Below are positions 1-11,786 of a stretch of 64,000 nt of DNA, in pieces. Source of the stretch: Erinaceus europaeus. Lineage: Eukaryota; Chordata; Mammalia; Eulipotyphla; Erinaceidae. Under the pieces are notes generated by a model. It was not told where the DNA came from and did no database searches. It saw only the letters and a program-made list of their open reading frames with translations. Each line of letters begins with the position of its first letter. Position 1 is the stretch's first letter. The stretch spans positions 78,803,589 to 78,867,588 of the forward strand of contig NC_080177.1 in the NCBI RefSeq assembly GCF_950295315.1, written 5' to 3'. The position numbers were made by a program, and so were the translations under genes.

Positions 1-115
1 GAGTAGATGCAAACTGGTCCTATTTGTAAGGGATAATACGGCATGTACAAATGTTAAATTAGGGAGCCCTATTTCTGAAATGTATACGGTGCTGTAAAAC
101 AATGTCACCTCAAAA

Positions 116-118
<3 letters not shown>

Positions 119-161
<43 letters not shown>
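119..161. repeat. (TA)n microsatellite
   Basis: About 20 uninterrupted AT dinucleotides lie immediately upstream of a SINE. Confidence 0.97.
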
Positions 162-164
<3 letters not shown>

Positions 165-170
165 GGATCT

Positions 171-432
171 AGACAGTGGTGCATCTAGTTAAGTGCACAT
201 AGTACTATTTAAAAAGACCTGCACAAGGACCTGGGTTCAAGCCCCAGCTCCTCACCTGAAGCAGGGATGCTTCGTGAGCAATGAAGCAGGTCTGCAGGTG
301 CCTATCTTTCTCTCCACCTATATCTCTCCCTCCCCTATTTATATCGGGGGGGGGGGAGGGAAAAAATGGCCACCAGTGCAGTGGATTCATAGTGCTGGTA
401 CTGAGACTCAATGATAACCCTGGAGGCAAAAA
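171..432 (+). mobile_element. SINE family C, full length
   Basis: The head has 'GTTAAGTGCACATAGTAC', box B-like 'GGGTTCAAGCCCC' and 'GAAGCAGGTCTGCAGG'. The 3' module has 'GGCCACCAGTGCAGTGG' and 'ATAACCCTGGAGGCAA'. An 11-base G run near 346-356 sits where other copies read AATAAAATGG, probably a slippage expansion. Confidence 0.88.
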
Positions 433-499
433 AAATTTAAATTAAAAAATAATATATATGTGTGTATATATATTATAATAGTAGCTTAGTTGTAGAAGG

Positions 500-620
500 C
501 AAAACTTGCATGTCTGATCTTGTGTTAAATCTCTACTACCACATATGGCAGTGATATTGTAGTTTGTTTTCTCTCTCTATCTATCTATCTATCTCCCTCT
601 CTCTACCTCTCTCAACCTAA
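500..620 (+). mobile_element. SINE family D-like fragment
   Basis: A degenerate stretch with 'CTACTACCACATATGGCAG', then a TC/TATC-rich tract. It matches the middle and pyrimidine tract of family D. The tRNA-like head is missing or unrecognisable. Confidence 0.4.
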
Positions 621-639
621 ACCTCATACCTGACACTGG

Positions 640-2520
640 CAAGCTAGCATTTGCATGGCACTGTTGCAGAATTCAGAGGTGCACAATTATCACCCAGCTG
701 GGTGATCACAGCCCAGAAGCCTCTGTTCAGCCCCTGCTGGGTAGCATAATCTCCCCTGGTTCTTCCCTTTGAAGCCAGGCAACACCATCTTTCTCTGGGT
801 GATGTAGCCTCAAGGAGCCCTAATGGACTCCCCTGATAAAATATTTGGAAACTAAAGATTGGAGGGCCCTTTCTATTACAAGTGCACACTGAGGGGAGCT
901 GACGTGTTGACTGTTTGTTAACTAGTAAAAGAGGACCTTTGGAAATGGCCATCATGAAACATCTCAGGGAACATCAGCTGGTGTCCTTCTCCTCCCCGGG
1001 GATGTCACTTGCTCTTTTCACACCATCTTGCCTGACTTTGGGCCTTCATGCAAACAGTTACTTACTGGATAAGAGCAGAGGATCGGTGTTCCTGAACTAC
1101 TTCAGGCATTTTAACTGGTATGAACTGAGTCAGAAAAGGGACTCTTCCCAGAGGGGAAGTGGTTAAGGAATGATAAAACTTTACAATTCAAATCCTATGA
1201 AAAAAATGACCTTTCAGACAAATATTAGATGATATCTGCCTAATTTAAGGAAAATGAAGCATATGCAAGACAAAGCAAAACAATATAAGCCTGTAGACAG
1301 TGACAAAATTCTGAGGTTGCTAAGAGAGGGGGGAGTGGGAATGTGAGTAGGGACAGAGGGGGTTGGATCTATGAGAGTGGGTTTGGAGTTTTTTTAACTA
1401 GAACACTTATTTTTAAAAAAATCTTGCTTTTATCATAATGACCAGTTCCTGCACATGTTTTTCTGTTCCTATTTTAACAAAGCCAGACGCTTTTTTCCTC
1501 CACCAGCAATAGATTCCTTCAAACTCAGGGTAAACTGTTTATAGATTAAATTCCATTTCAAATGCCTAGAATACACCTGCTATTCAGAGGTATCCTATGG
1601 TTATTTTTCTTTTACAGTTAAGAATCCTGCTGCAAAGCCCTGGATCTCAATACAGATTTTTCATATAAAAGGTTTTCTTTTAGACTCACAGGTTCATTTG
1701 TTACCATGCTTTCCTGTGTATTGTGTTCACTATTAAAAAAAAAAAAAGAAAGAAAAACACTTTGATTCGGTCTACGTTTGCCTGTAGTGATTTGCTGAAA
1801 ACTGTGCAAAGCAGGCAAAATTGACACAGAACCCTGGGAGCTGCTATAAGAGGAAACATACAACAACGGACTGTGCCGTTCTTTTAGAACTAATATCAAA
1901 AGCTCACTTGAAACAAACAACATAATAAAACAAATGAGCCTGCCTCAGCCAAGAAAGTGAATACCTGCTGTTATTCTTACACACTAAGTGAAATGACTGA
2001 GTTCCAAGATCAAGCTGCTGGAGACTGCAGAGCACATGTCACGTGATCACACTTCAGATCCTAATTAGAGCCTCCGCCAGGAACTTAGCTGGAATATTGA
2101 CGAGGGTGCTGTGTACAATGACACTGTATAGTCTGCCACTGAGTTAGAATTTGGAGTCCCTTTCACTGTTACCCAATGGAATCAATCTCTAGCTGGCTTG
2201 GAATAAAACTGATTCTTGATTGGATCGTGGGCAGGAGGAAACTCTGACTGAGTCACAAGGAGACATTTCCATGTCCATGTTTTTCACCTGAAGTTTCTGA
2301 GGGGTTTGCAAAGTCTGTGGAAAGGTGACTACAGTTTGGCTAGTGCCAACATAAGTCCTGCGAGCACACGCCTCTCAGTGAGCCTCATTATGATGTCCAG
2401 GAAATCAAGAATGCTAAGAGAAGCCAAAAGACTTAATAGACAGCATTGCCCTGGCCCTGAGTAAGCAGTGAATCCATGATATTGTTGATCTGCTGTCTTT
2501 TCCCTTTCTTTCTTTCTTTC
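640..2520. other. low-copy DNA, no gene recognised
   Basis: No repeat family used elsewhere in the window is visible here. Short open frames on both strands (for example 644-955 minus and 915-1166 plus) resemble no protein I recognise. A lone CACGTG E-box lies near 2040. Sequence conservation cannot be judged by eye. Confidence 0.6.
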
Positions 2521-2525
2521 TTTTT

Positions 2526-2735
2526 TTTTCCTCCAGGATTATCACTGGAGCTTGGTGGCTACACTACAAATCCACTGCTCCTGGTGGCCATTTTTTCCAT
2601 TTATTGGGTAGGACAGAGAGAAATCGAGAGAGGAGGGAAAGATAGAGGAGAGGTATATAGACACCTGCAGACCTGTTTCACCATTTGCAAAGCAACCGCC
2701 CTGAAGGTGGGGAACCAGGATCCTTGAGCAGATCT
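2526..2735 (-). mobile_element. SINE family C/B+, head truncated
   Basis: Read on the minus strand it has the 3' module ('CTCCAGG' side at 2533), 'AATAAATGG', then GA-rich body and 'CACCTGCAG'-type sequence. It ends before box A, so it is truncated at the tRNA-like head. Confidence 0.82.
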
Positions 2736-3867
2736 TTCCCTGAAACAAAGTTCTTAATATGTTCACCAAACAACATAGCAGTATATGGAAATATTGGTGA
2801 CCGCTAGTGGTGTTAAGCTGAATATCTCTGTGAGTCTCTAGAAATGTCTTACAACAAGGGGAGCCTTGACATTCTACTTGTGTAGGTAAGTCAATATTCA
2901 GTTCCACCAGTGCTTCCTCCCCTGTCGTACCCATCTAACATAAACACACACACACACCCCCTAATATATATGGAATAGGGCACTATTTCTCAAAGGGAGG
3001 CAATACAGATAAAGTGCAGTGTAAATAAAAAGTGTGCTTGTGTTTGCCACACTTTTCTGTAATCTTCCCATTAGAGAAAAATGTAAAGGCTGACTCAGAG
3101 ACTTCACAGGGTTGTCAAGTTAACACTTCTCAAGAACAGGGAAGCTTTGAGCCAGTGGTAGGAGTGTGGGGTAGCTGGTGGTGGTGAGTTAGCCTTGATG
3201 CTGTGTTGGTAAAAAGGATGCATGTGTCTGAGGAAGAGGGAGTGGTTCTTCACGGGCTCTTTAAATCTGCAGGTGGATTTGAAGCAAATGCAAATATGGA
3301 GCCTGCTGGCAAAGCAGTGTTGCATTTCTTCTCATTTTTTTTCTCTTCCTCCCTTCTTGTTCTCACTGTCCTCATAAAATCACCAGCCTTAGGATAGTGT
3401 TCCTTTTTACCAGATATTCCAGCTGTACTTTGATATTTGTTGAGTTATTTTATTGCAATATTCATTTTCTGAAGGAGAGCCAACTTTCGGGGATAAGGTT
3501 ACCCTAGCTCCACCCCAGAAGTCCCATATAAATGACTCTTGAAGCTCCAAAACCACTTATAAATTTTAATAATAAAAAATTAAACTGTAACTCAAAAGTG
3601 GAACTTTTTTTTCTCTGTATTGTTAAAGAGACCACACTAAGCCATAGCACAATATCTCAGGCTGTTATTAGGAAGTCCATGCCATCCTAATCTGCCATAC
3701 AAAAACATAGCTCAAGACGGCACAGAGAGATATGGTGGGGTGAGGGCGGGTGACCCTGTGCTGACCCCAGGGAGCTATTCCTGACTCCTGAGTCTACAGT
3801 CCAGCTCTCAGGCTGTCAGATGCCAGAGCTCATCATGACCTAGAGCAAGACTCTTCCTGCCATTTAC
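2736..3867. other. low-copy DNA
   Basis: No repeat family or gene is recognised. It includes a short (CA)n at about 2943-2956. Open frames are short and unsupported. Confidence 0.55.
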
Positions 3868-3874
3868 CTTTTTA

Positions 3875-3917
<43 letters not shown>

Positions 3918-4134
3918 TACCTTTTGTTGCCCTTGTTGTTTTATTGTTGGAGTTATTGATGTCGTTGTTGTTGGATAGGACAGAGAGAAATAGAGAGAAG
4001 GGAAGACAGAGAGGGGGAGAGAAAGACAGACACCTGCAGACCTGCTTCACCACCTGTGAAGCGACTCCCCTGCAGGTGGGGAGCCGGGGGCTCGAACCAG
4101 GATCCTTACGCCAGTCCTTGCGCTTGGTGCGCCA
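3868..4134 (-). mobile_element. SINE family B, head truncated
   Basis: On the minus strand it reads the box B region (rc of 'GGGGGCTCGAACCAGGATCC'), 'GGGGAGTCGCTTCACAGG', CT-rich body and the CAACAA/AATAA tail. The tail runs into an (AT)n of about 28 bases at 3886-3913. Box A is lost. Confidence 0.9.
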
Positions 4135-4135
4135 T

Positions 4136-5395
4136 TTATTTTTTTGTGTCTGCTTAGATAGCCAGGTGCAGTCAGTGCCCAAAGTGAAGATGAATCATTC
4201 TTCCAGGACAAACAGAGGACCTCTTCTCTGAGTTAAGAGCTCTGATGATCGTGCTTTGTGTGACTCAAATGTAAATGCACATAAAACCAATAATCAAATC
4301 TCCTGAAAGACATGGAGTGGAAGGGCTAAGGGAATAGATGAAGGAAAATAATCCACAGAGAAAAAGTTTTTCTGAGCAAAAAGAAAACAAAATATTATGT
4401 GTAGCAATCACACAGATGGCTTTCAAGTTTCACTCACATTCAGAATCCATGGGAGTCCCTTGCTTTGCATTACAGCTTTACAGAGAAGCTGCAGCTCGCC
4501 ACAGGCTGCAAAAGGTCTGTGTTTTTTTCTAAACCATTAAGGCCTAATTTAAAAAGTTTCCTCTAGATTGATTGCACTTGAATAATGCTTTATTGTTAGC
4601 CATGAAAGATAAGGGGGAAAAACACGTATAGTAGATAGATGTAGGGAGAAGAGAAAATGAAATACCACAGGCTCCTCTAACCATATGTAAAATCAACATA
4701 GTCCCAAACTCCAACTAAGTAGTTAACTAAGTCAGTAAACAAACAAATAAATGAGCTGAAGGTGAGGCTGGAGACCAAGCACTTGCAGTAAACTTAGCTC
4801 ACAAACACCAGAAGCAGAAGCAGAAGCAGAAGCAGAAGCAGAAGCAGAATCAGGCATCCTAGATCGAATGCCAGAGGCAAAGGGCCTTACACTTGAACCA
4901 ACTCTGGTCACTTGGAAACACAGGCACTCAAGCTCTCAGTCAACAGCCAGTCTGTCTTGATAGATGGAAACAGTCTGAACAAGAAGACCACAGGACAGAG
5001 GGGGCAGACTGCCTGGCATGGCAGGAAAAGGGGGCACTTGTTCATCCAACACAAGGTGACCAGAATGGTCCTTTTGAAAGAACCAATCAGATTGCATCCC
5101 TCCCCCATGCACCGCCAGTCACCTCTCTCAGAAAGGTGCCCAGGGTGTCCCCAGCCCCTGAAGCCCTCTCTTCTCTTCTTCTGCACGCATGCTCTGAGTC
5201 CCCTGACACTCCTGCCCTCCAGTCCAAGTCTGTACCTACCCAGGCCTTGGCACTAGCTGTTTCTTCTGCTTCAAGGAGCTTGTCCCCAGATTTCTGAAGG
5301 GCTGCCCGCATCCCAATTCCGACTTGATGCCCTCCATAAGAGTTTCCTTTTATTTGTGCTTTTTTACTGTTTGTTTTTTTTTTTTGCCATCAAGG
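4136..5395. other. low-copy DNA with a 134-codon open frame
   Basis: The plus-strand frame 4893-5297 is open for 134 codons, begins with TTG and overlaps other open frames on both strands. Its predicted protein shows no domain I recognise. The stretch also holds the hexamer repeat at 4809. I treat it as non-coding. Confidence 0.5.
4809..4850. repeat. (AGAAGC)n hexamer microsatellite
   Basis: About seven perfect tandem AGAAGC units, ending in a degenerate AGAATC unit. Confidence 0.95.
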
Positions 5396-5965
5396 CTTTT
5401 TTTTAAAATTTTATTAGTGATTTAATATTGATTTACAAAACTATGTGATGACAGTACTGACCATTCCCACCACCAGAGTTCTGTGCCCCCATCCCCTCCA
5501 CTGGAAACTGCAATAGTTCTCCCAAGGCCACAGAGATGGGATGACTCTTACTTCTGTAACTATCTATTTATATTGATACAGATTTGCCCTTCTTTTCTGT
5601 GGTCCTGCCTTCTCTTCCTTTCTAACTCACACCTACACCCATTACTACTTCCAAGTGTCCTTCCTTTTTTGTCTTCTGTCTCTGAGTCCTGATGGAATTG
5701 GAGTTCAGGGCCTTCTGGTCAGCTTCACCTAACATTCCTCCCCCTCTAGGAGTCTGGACCAAAATTCTCTATGGGGTGCAGAAGGAGGGAATTCTGGACT
5801 TCTGTAATTGCTTCTCTGCTGGACATGGATGTTGGCAGATGGATCCATCTTTCCCTAGTTGAGTAGGGCTCTGAAGCAGTGAGGTTTTCGGACACATTGG
5901 TGAGGTCATTTGCCCAGGGGAGTCAGAATGTAATCATAATAATCTGCAACTTGCCACCAAGGCTT
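5396..5965 (-). mobile_element. Repeat R, tail variant II
   Basis: Minus-strand copy. The + strand begins with the tail complement 'TTTTATTAGTGATTTAAT', then 'CCATTCCCACCACCAGAG', 'GGGGTGCAGAAGGAGG' and 'GTAATTGCTTCTCTGCTGG'. It carries about 200 bp of internal sequence (about 5530-5740) not seen in the shorter copies, so it is a variant or holds an insertion. Confidence 0.75.
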
Positions 5966-6049
5966 TTTCTGCACCTTTGTGTCTGTGTGAATTCATTGCT
6001 CCTAGAAGACTTTTTACTTTGTTCAAAATAGAGGGAGATAGAGTTGAGG

Positions 6050-6092
6050 AGAAGAGAGGGGAGGGGAGGGGAGGGGAGGGGAGGGGAGGGAA
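6050..6092. repeat. (GAGGG)n tract, G-quadruplex prone
   Basis: Eight or so tandem GGGGA units on the + strand. Runs of four G separated by single A residues fit the standard G4 pattern. Confidence 0.92.
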
Positions 6093-6149
6093 AAGTCTGC
6101 TACACTGAATGACTTGCTAGTTATTCTCAATTCTGTTTTGGTTTTGATT

Positions 6150-6182
6150 TTGATTTGATAGGACAGAGAGAAACTGAGAGGA

Positions 6183-6232
<50 letters not shown>

Positions 6233-6360
6233 GTCTGTAGCACTACTTCACTAATCATGAAGAATCCTCTCTGCAGGTGGGAACTGGGAGCTTAATCCCA
6301 GGCCCTTCCTTGCAAATGGTGACAAGTACCCTCAACTGGGTGCACCACTGCTCAGCCCCT
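6150..6360 (-). mobile_element. SINE family A, diverged
   Basis: It has 'GATAGGACAGAGAGAAACTG', an internal (GA)n of about 35 bp at 6189-6225, 'CTGCAGGTGGGAACTGGGAG' and a decayed box A complement near 6335. CpG sites are mostly lost, which points to an older copy. Confidence 0.78.
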
Positions 6361-7224
6361 CAAAAAAAAAAAATCCTTTTGCTGTCACTACAAATGTAAA
6401 CATGAAAGGATTCCCTTAATAGAAAAGACAGAGTTGCTATTTGCCTCTAAAAACCTAGTGCCCTAATTGAACAAACTAAGTTAAGTATTGGTTCCTTCAG
6501 AATGGTGGCCCACCAGGGATTGCTCCAGTCTGAGCAGGCCTCCTGGGACAAAGTGGGACCTTAGTGAGACTAAGTCCAGTGCATGTAGACAGCATCAGCT
6601 TAGCCAAGCTGCAGGTACTGCCCGAACCAGCTTCACCCACATAATCCCAGCTTCTCGTGGGCCACAAGAGGCATGCTGATGAGCTCGGGAAGAAAAGAGA
6701 GAAGCAGAAGCCACAACCTTCTTGCGTTTGACAGGTGGGTGCAGGACATCAGGTGTCACTGGAGCTCTTATGTGTCGTCTTTTATCTGCTGGTCACCCAG
6801 TGACTGAGTGCAGCTCCATCTAGGAAGACCCAGACATCTCTTTCAAAAATCCCCTCTCTCGCCTTCCCTGACTCCTGAACAAGTGTGTAGCTCTTATTGT
6901 GTGTAGGCTGGTAGACTTCTCCTGGAGGCCTGTCCTCGTCAGTCATGGAAGTTGTTTGAAAGCAGCAAGAGACCAGCATGGGTTCCACTCCATCCTCATG
7001 GACTTCAGCCTACCTTCAGGGTTCCAGGTCCTCTCTGCTTCCTCCATTTTGTGTCCATCTTTCCCTTCCTACTTCCTGTCCTGTTAACCTCAGGTCCAAG
7101 TCAAAGACACAGATAACAGCAAGCTCTCTTGGATATCTAACCAGATCCCACAGATGTAGGAGTGAAATTGAGATAATAAATCCTGGGAAATAAATTCTGG
7201 GGTGTGTGTGTGTTTGTGTGTTGG
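6361..7224. other. low-copy DNA
   Basis: No repeat or gene is recognised. Open frames at 6488-6679 and 6782-6988 are short and on opposite strands. Nothing else stands out. Confidence 0.55.
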
Positions 7225-7229
7225 GGGGG

Positions 7230-7506
7230 TGGGGAGAATGGTGGTGGTAGCACAACTAGCTAAGCACACATAATACTAAGTACAAGGACCTGTGCAAGGA
7301 TCTGGGTTTGAGCCCCGGCTCCCTACCTGCAGGACAGATGCTTCACAAGCAGTGAGGAAGGTCTGCAGGTGTCTATCTTTCTCCCTTTCAATCTGCCCTC
7401 TCAATTTTTCTCTGCCCTATCCAATAAAATGGAAAAAATGGCCACCAGGAGCAGTGGATTTATAGTGTTGGCACTGAGCCCCAGCGATAACCCTGGGGAC
7501 AAAAAG
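7230..7506 (+). mobile_element. SINE family C, full length
   Basis: Head 'GCTAAGCACACATAATAC', box B-like 'GGGTTTGAGCCCC', then 'CCAATAAAATGGAAAAAATGG', 'CCACCAGGAGCAGTGG' and 'CGATAACCCTGGGGAC'. A short TG/G-rich tract precedes it. Confidence 0.9.
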
Positions 7507-8040
7507 GAAGAGAAAAAGTGAAAAGAAAAGAGAGAGAAAAGGAAATTCTGGTGGTTCTGTTCTCTGACTGAGCCGCCAGAGTTGGTCCTCTAGTGGTCTT
7601 CTTGAACCCTTCCCTATTCTAATGCGTCCCTCATTTGACAAGGTAACTAGGATCCAGGTAGTGAGATCTTCTTAGAAGAAAGGTGACTTGAGCAGGCCCA
7701 TGCACTCAGAATGGACTCCAAGTCATTGAAGTAGGGACTTGTCAAGTCACATAAAGTGGTTCTGCTTGTATAAAGCCGACAGTCACGATTCTATCTTTTT
7801 AAATGTCACTGAAATTGACTAGGACTCACCAGACAGGAACATGTGGCTTCTCATCTCCTCTAATGAGCTTCCTGTTTACCTTTATCATAATAATTCCCCA
7901 GAAGAAAATCTCCCACTCAGACGTTCAGCAAAGAGCCCTTAGATCCCATGGAATGCATGGACTGCACACTGTTTAATTACCATCACCCAAGAAATTTAAC
8001 TGACTGGGTAAAAAAGTAAGTGAGAATGGTGGGGAGAGTC
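7507..8040. other. low-copy DNA
   Basis: About 530 bp between a SINE and the CpG-rich block. I see no gene or repeat in it. Confidence 0.5.
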
Positions 8041-8925
8041 TGTCTACCCCGCCCTCCAAACATTCTGCATTCGTCTTTATAAAGTCCTCATGGAATCCGT
8101 TCTAGTAAGTATTCCACCGACTAACTCCTGTACCCCTTCTCTAGTGATCAAGTAGAACGTCGCCGGCATGTGGTATTCTAAGAGCAACTTCTCATAGTTT
8201 AGTGTCTTCTTCATCCCGCTGGAACCAAATACAAAGAAGACAGAATCTAATGACACTAGTAGAATCTGGCGGCTGATGAAGGCATGTTGGCCAGTCTCGG
8301 GTCCAAAGACGCAGACCACCTAGGAGCAGTTTGCAGCAGGCAAAGGCTTATGCCCAGAAATGTAACTAGAACCAATGACCAAGGGGATGCTGGAAGAAGA
8401 AAAACGTGGGTCTGATCGATCTAATATGAACGTTAGAGGACTGCAGGGCCAGGAGGGAGAGGCAAAGTGCAGAATATAGCGTTCTGTAAATGACAGAAGC
8501 TGACAAGCTGATGGAGGAAAGCACATCTGGATCACATCTGCATCCGGTACCTCTCTTTTACATACAAACACACATCAGCCTAGCTGGGCAAGGAGTGCGA
8601 AGGGAGGGGCCAGGCTAGAAGATGGCGCAGCAGTGTGCGCAACATTCAGCCATGTCTGGGGCACAGAGGTCGCAGGCTCCATGACGGGTATCGCCACGAG
8701 CCAGGCACTCTAAGCCTGCGGCCCACACATGCACACCAGCAGACGACTTCTGAGGGGATACAGCTGTGGGTTGTTAGACAGCCAGCGATATCAAACTTGT
8801 GGAGCCAGAACCCTCGTGCAGAACACAACCTCCAACAGACGGTCTCTGACTCGGATGCAAGCACAGTCCCTCCAACCAGTGTGAGTTGGTGCGCTCCCCT
8901 GGCCCCACTCATCACGACAATTTCT
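8040..8925. other. CpG-rich unexplained block with a minus-strand open frame
   Basis: By eye this holds roughly thirty CpG sites, far denser than its surroundings. On the minus strand the frame 8574-8077 is open for about 165 codons apart from one TAG at 8322-8320. That TAG falls in 'CTGCTCCTAG|GTG', which also reads as a splice acceptor. The frame downstream of it encodes 80 residues including 'MKKTLNYEKLLLEYHMPATF', which I do not recognise. It could be a terminal exon, a pseudogene or a young retroelement piece. The right part (8635-9093 plus) has an overlapping 152-codon frame that runs into a SINE and is probably chance. Confidence 0.35.
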
Positions 8926-9034
8926 GAGGTACCTGCATATATTATGTTTCCTTTTTTGATGTTATTGCAAGAGCTCAGTACCTTTTTAGCTCCCCCGTTC
9001 CTAGTGACAGGGTTTGGTTTTTGTTTTTTTTCCT

Positions 9035-9270
9035 TTTTAAAAAAATATTTGTTGATTATTTATTTATGTTGGATAGAGACTGAGAGAAGTTGAAATGGAA
9101 GGGGGATATAAGGAAGGAGAGAGAGAAATATGAATAGCACTGTTATATACCACTAGTGAAGCTTCTCCGTCCCCCACCCCCTGCCCCACAATTGAGGACC
9201 AGGGGTTTGAACCCAGATCCTTGCACACTGTAATGTGCATGCTCAACTAGGTGAGCCACTGCCTGGCTCC
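9035..9270 (-). mobile_element. SINE family A, diverged
   Basis: Minus-strand copy with 'GGATAGAGACTGAGAGAAG', 'GGGTTTGAACCCAGATCC' and 'GCTCAACTAGGTGAGCCAC' as head complement. It abuts another minus-strand copy, giving a head-to-tail pair. Confidence 0.83.
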
Positions 9271-9463
9271 TTCTTTTTCATATAAGAGGTGGATGGGGGA
9301 GGGGGAGAGAGGAGAGATGGGGAGGAGAGAGCTGCAGCACTCTACCACTCATTGTTCATGAAGCTTTCCCCTGCAGATGGGGGAGCAGGGGCTTGAACCT
9401 GGGTCCCGGGTCCTGGTGCAAGGTAGCATGTGCACTCTAGCAGGTGAGCCACCACCTCAGCCT
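9271..9463 (-). mobile_element. SINE family A, second of tandem pair
   Basis: It has 'TGAAGCTTTCCCCTGCAG', 'GGGGCTTGAACCTGGGTCC' and a head complement ending 'GAGCCACCACCTCAGCC'. The A-rich tail is reduced to a few bases at the junction with its neighbour. Confidence 0.83.
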
Positions 9464-9845
9464 CTCCATACACCAGGGTTCAAAAGCAATTACTCTAGTG
9501 GAAAGTGCATTATGTCAGAAGACAGAAGTTCCCAGTTCAAATCTACTCTATATCAGAGACATTATTTTTCGAGTTTATTTTTTTGTAATTCCTTTCTATG
9601 TGAAGGAAAGAGAAATAACAGTGGTTGGTCACATTAGTCTCAGGGAGAGCAAACAGCAGGTATAAACTTCAAGGGACACTAAAATATATCATCCTTCCAG
9701 ATGCCACCACCACTACACACCACCGTGCGATGGGGTGAACAGGCCAGAGCCACTGCCTTCACCAAACCCTAAGTGACAGGTGGGCTCGTTTGGGGGCTGA
9801 CAAAAGCTACAGCTCATTAACTGGTACGCTTCCTCTATAATACAT
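9464..9845. other. low-copy DNA
   Basis: About 380 bp without a recognised gene or repeat. Confidence 0.5.
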
Positions 9846-10490
9846 GTTTATTAGTGATTCATTCCAAGTTTACAAAATTATAAATTTCAAGGATGGAGTT
9901 TCACACTGCACCTACCATGAGAGGTTTGTGTCCACCCCCATAACCCTCAGGGTTCTCTCAAAGTTTGACAGTGTGATTGCTTTTTTGTAAGTTCATATGT
10001 TCCCTGTATTTCACATATAAATCAAACCATCCCATAATTCTCATTTACTTGTTATTTTCCATAAGCATAATCACTGATAGTTTCATCTATTTTTCTCCAA
10101 AGAATACAGTATCGTCTTCTTTTTTTTTTTTTTAACTGCGAAGCAGTATCCCATTGACTATATACCTCAAGACTCCTTTATGCGGCCGTCTGCTGATAGG
10201 CATTTAGGTTGCTTCCACTCTCCGGCCAATGTCTCTTCAAATGTGTGTTCTCATGCCCTTGGACACATGTCCAGGAGTAGTATTGGAGAAGGAGAAGGCA
10301 TTGTCATCATTATTTGTCTGAGGACTCTCCATACTCCTCCATGTGAACTGCACTGGTGTGAATTCCCACCAAGGGCACAACAGAGACCCTTTTTCTCCAC
10401 GTCTTCTCCAAGAGCTATCATTTCTCAACCGCTAGTTCTCAGTGCTTCCTTTCACGCTCTCTAATGGCTTCAAAGGAAGAGTGGGGCAGC
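9846..10490 (-). mobile_element. LINE-1 3' UTR region
   Basis: Minus-strand L1 3' end. The + strand shows the classic complement motifs 'AGCAGTATCCCATTGACTA', 'CGTCTGCTGATAGGCAT', 'TTAGGTTGCTTCCA' and 'GTGTGAATTCCCACCAA'. It begins with 'TTTATTAGTGATTCATT', the same tail type as repeat R variant II. No ORF2 coding remains in this 5'-truncated copy. Confidence 0.78.
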
Positions 10491-10554
10491 AAACAAGGTC
10501 ATTCTTTTGTACAGCTGGATTCCAGTTCATGACAAGTTGCGTAGCGTGTTTACC

Positions 10555-11746
10555 TGTGTGTGTGTGTGTGTGTACTCCATTGTGTGTGTGTACTCCATTA
10601 TATGTGTAATCCATTCTGTGTGTGTACTCCATTGTGTGTGTACTCCATTGTGTCTGTGTGTGTACTCCATTGTGTATGTGTATGCACTCCATTGTGTGTG
10701 TACTCCATTGTTTGTGTGTGTATTCCATTGTGTGTGTACTCCATTGTGTGTGTACTCCATTGTGTATGTGAATGTACTCCATTGTGTGTGTACTCCATTG
10801 TGTATGTGAATGTACTCCATTGTGTATGTGAATGTACTCCATTGTGTATGTGAATGTACTCCATTGTGTGTGTACTCCATTGTGTATGTACTCCATTGTG
10901 TGTTTGTGTACTCCATTGTGTGTACTCCATTGTGTGTGTACTCCATTGTGTATGTGTATGTACTCCATTGTGTGTGTACTCCATTGTGTATGTGTATGTA
11001 CTCCATTGTGTATGTGTACTCCATTGTGTGTACTCCATTGTGTGTGTGTACTCCATTGTGTGTGTACTCCACAGTGTGTGTATACTCCATTGTGTGTGTG
11101 CACTCCATTGTGTGTGTACTCCATAGTGTGTACTTCATTGTGTGTGTACTCCATTGTGTGTGTACTCTATTGTGTGTGTACTCCATAGTATGTGTATTCC
11201 ATTGTGTGTACTCCATAGTGTGTGTACTCCATTGTGTGTGTACTCCATAGTGTGTGTACTCCATTGTGTGTGTGCACTCCATTGTGTGTGTATTCCATTG
11301 TGTGTGTACTCCATTGTGTGTGTGTACTCCATTGTGTGTGTGTACTCCATTGTGTGTGTACTCCATAGTGTGTGTATACTCCATTGTGTGTGTACTCCAT
11401 TGTGTGTGTACTCCATTGTGTGTGTACTCCATTGTGTGTACTCCATTGTGTGTACTCCATTGTGTGTGTACTCCATTGTGTGTGTACTCCACTGTGGGTG
11501 TACTCCATTGTGTGTGTACTCCATTGTGTGTGTGTACTCCATTGTGTGTGTGTATACTCCATTGTGTGTGTGTACTCCATTGTGTGTGTGCTCCATTGTG
11601 TGTGTACTCCATTGTGCATGTGTACTCCATTGTGTGTGTGTACTCCATTGTGTGTGTGCATACTCCATTGTGTGTGTGTACTCCATAGTGTGTGTGTGTA
11701 CTCCATAGTGTGTGTGTGTGCTCCATTGTGTGTGTGTGTGTGCTCC

Positions 11747-11786
<40 letters not shown>

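Noticed and set aside
2036..2048. GTCACGTGAT E-box as a regulatory site
   Set aside because: A single short palindrome in 64 kb is expected by chance, and there is no promoter context.
4893..5297. 134-codon plus-strand ORF as a gene
   Set aside because: Begins with TTG, overlaps other open frames on both strands, shows no recognised domain and no convincing splice sites.
8635..9093. 152-codon plus-strand ORF
   Set aside because: Its 3' third reads into a T-rich stretch and a minus-strand SINE tail, and no domain is recognised. Only the CpG richness of the area is retained as a finding.
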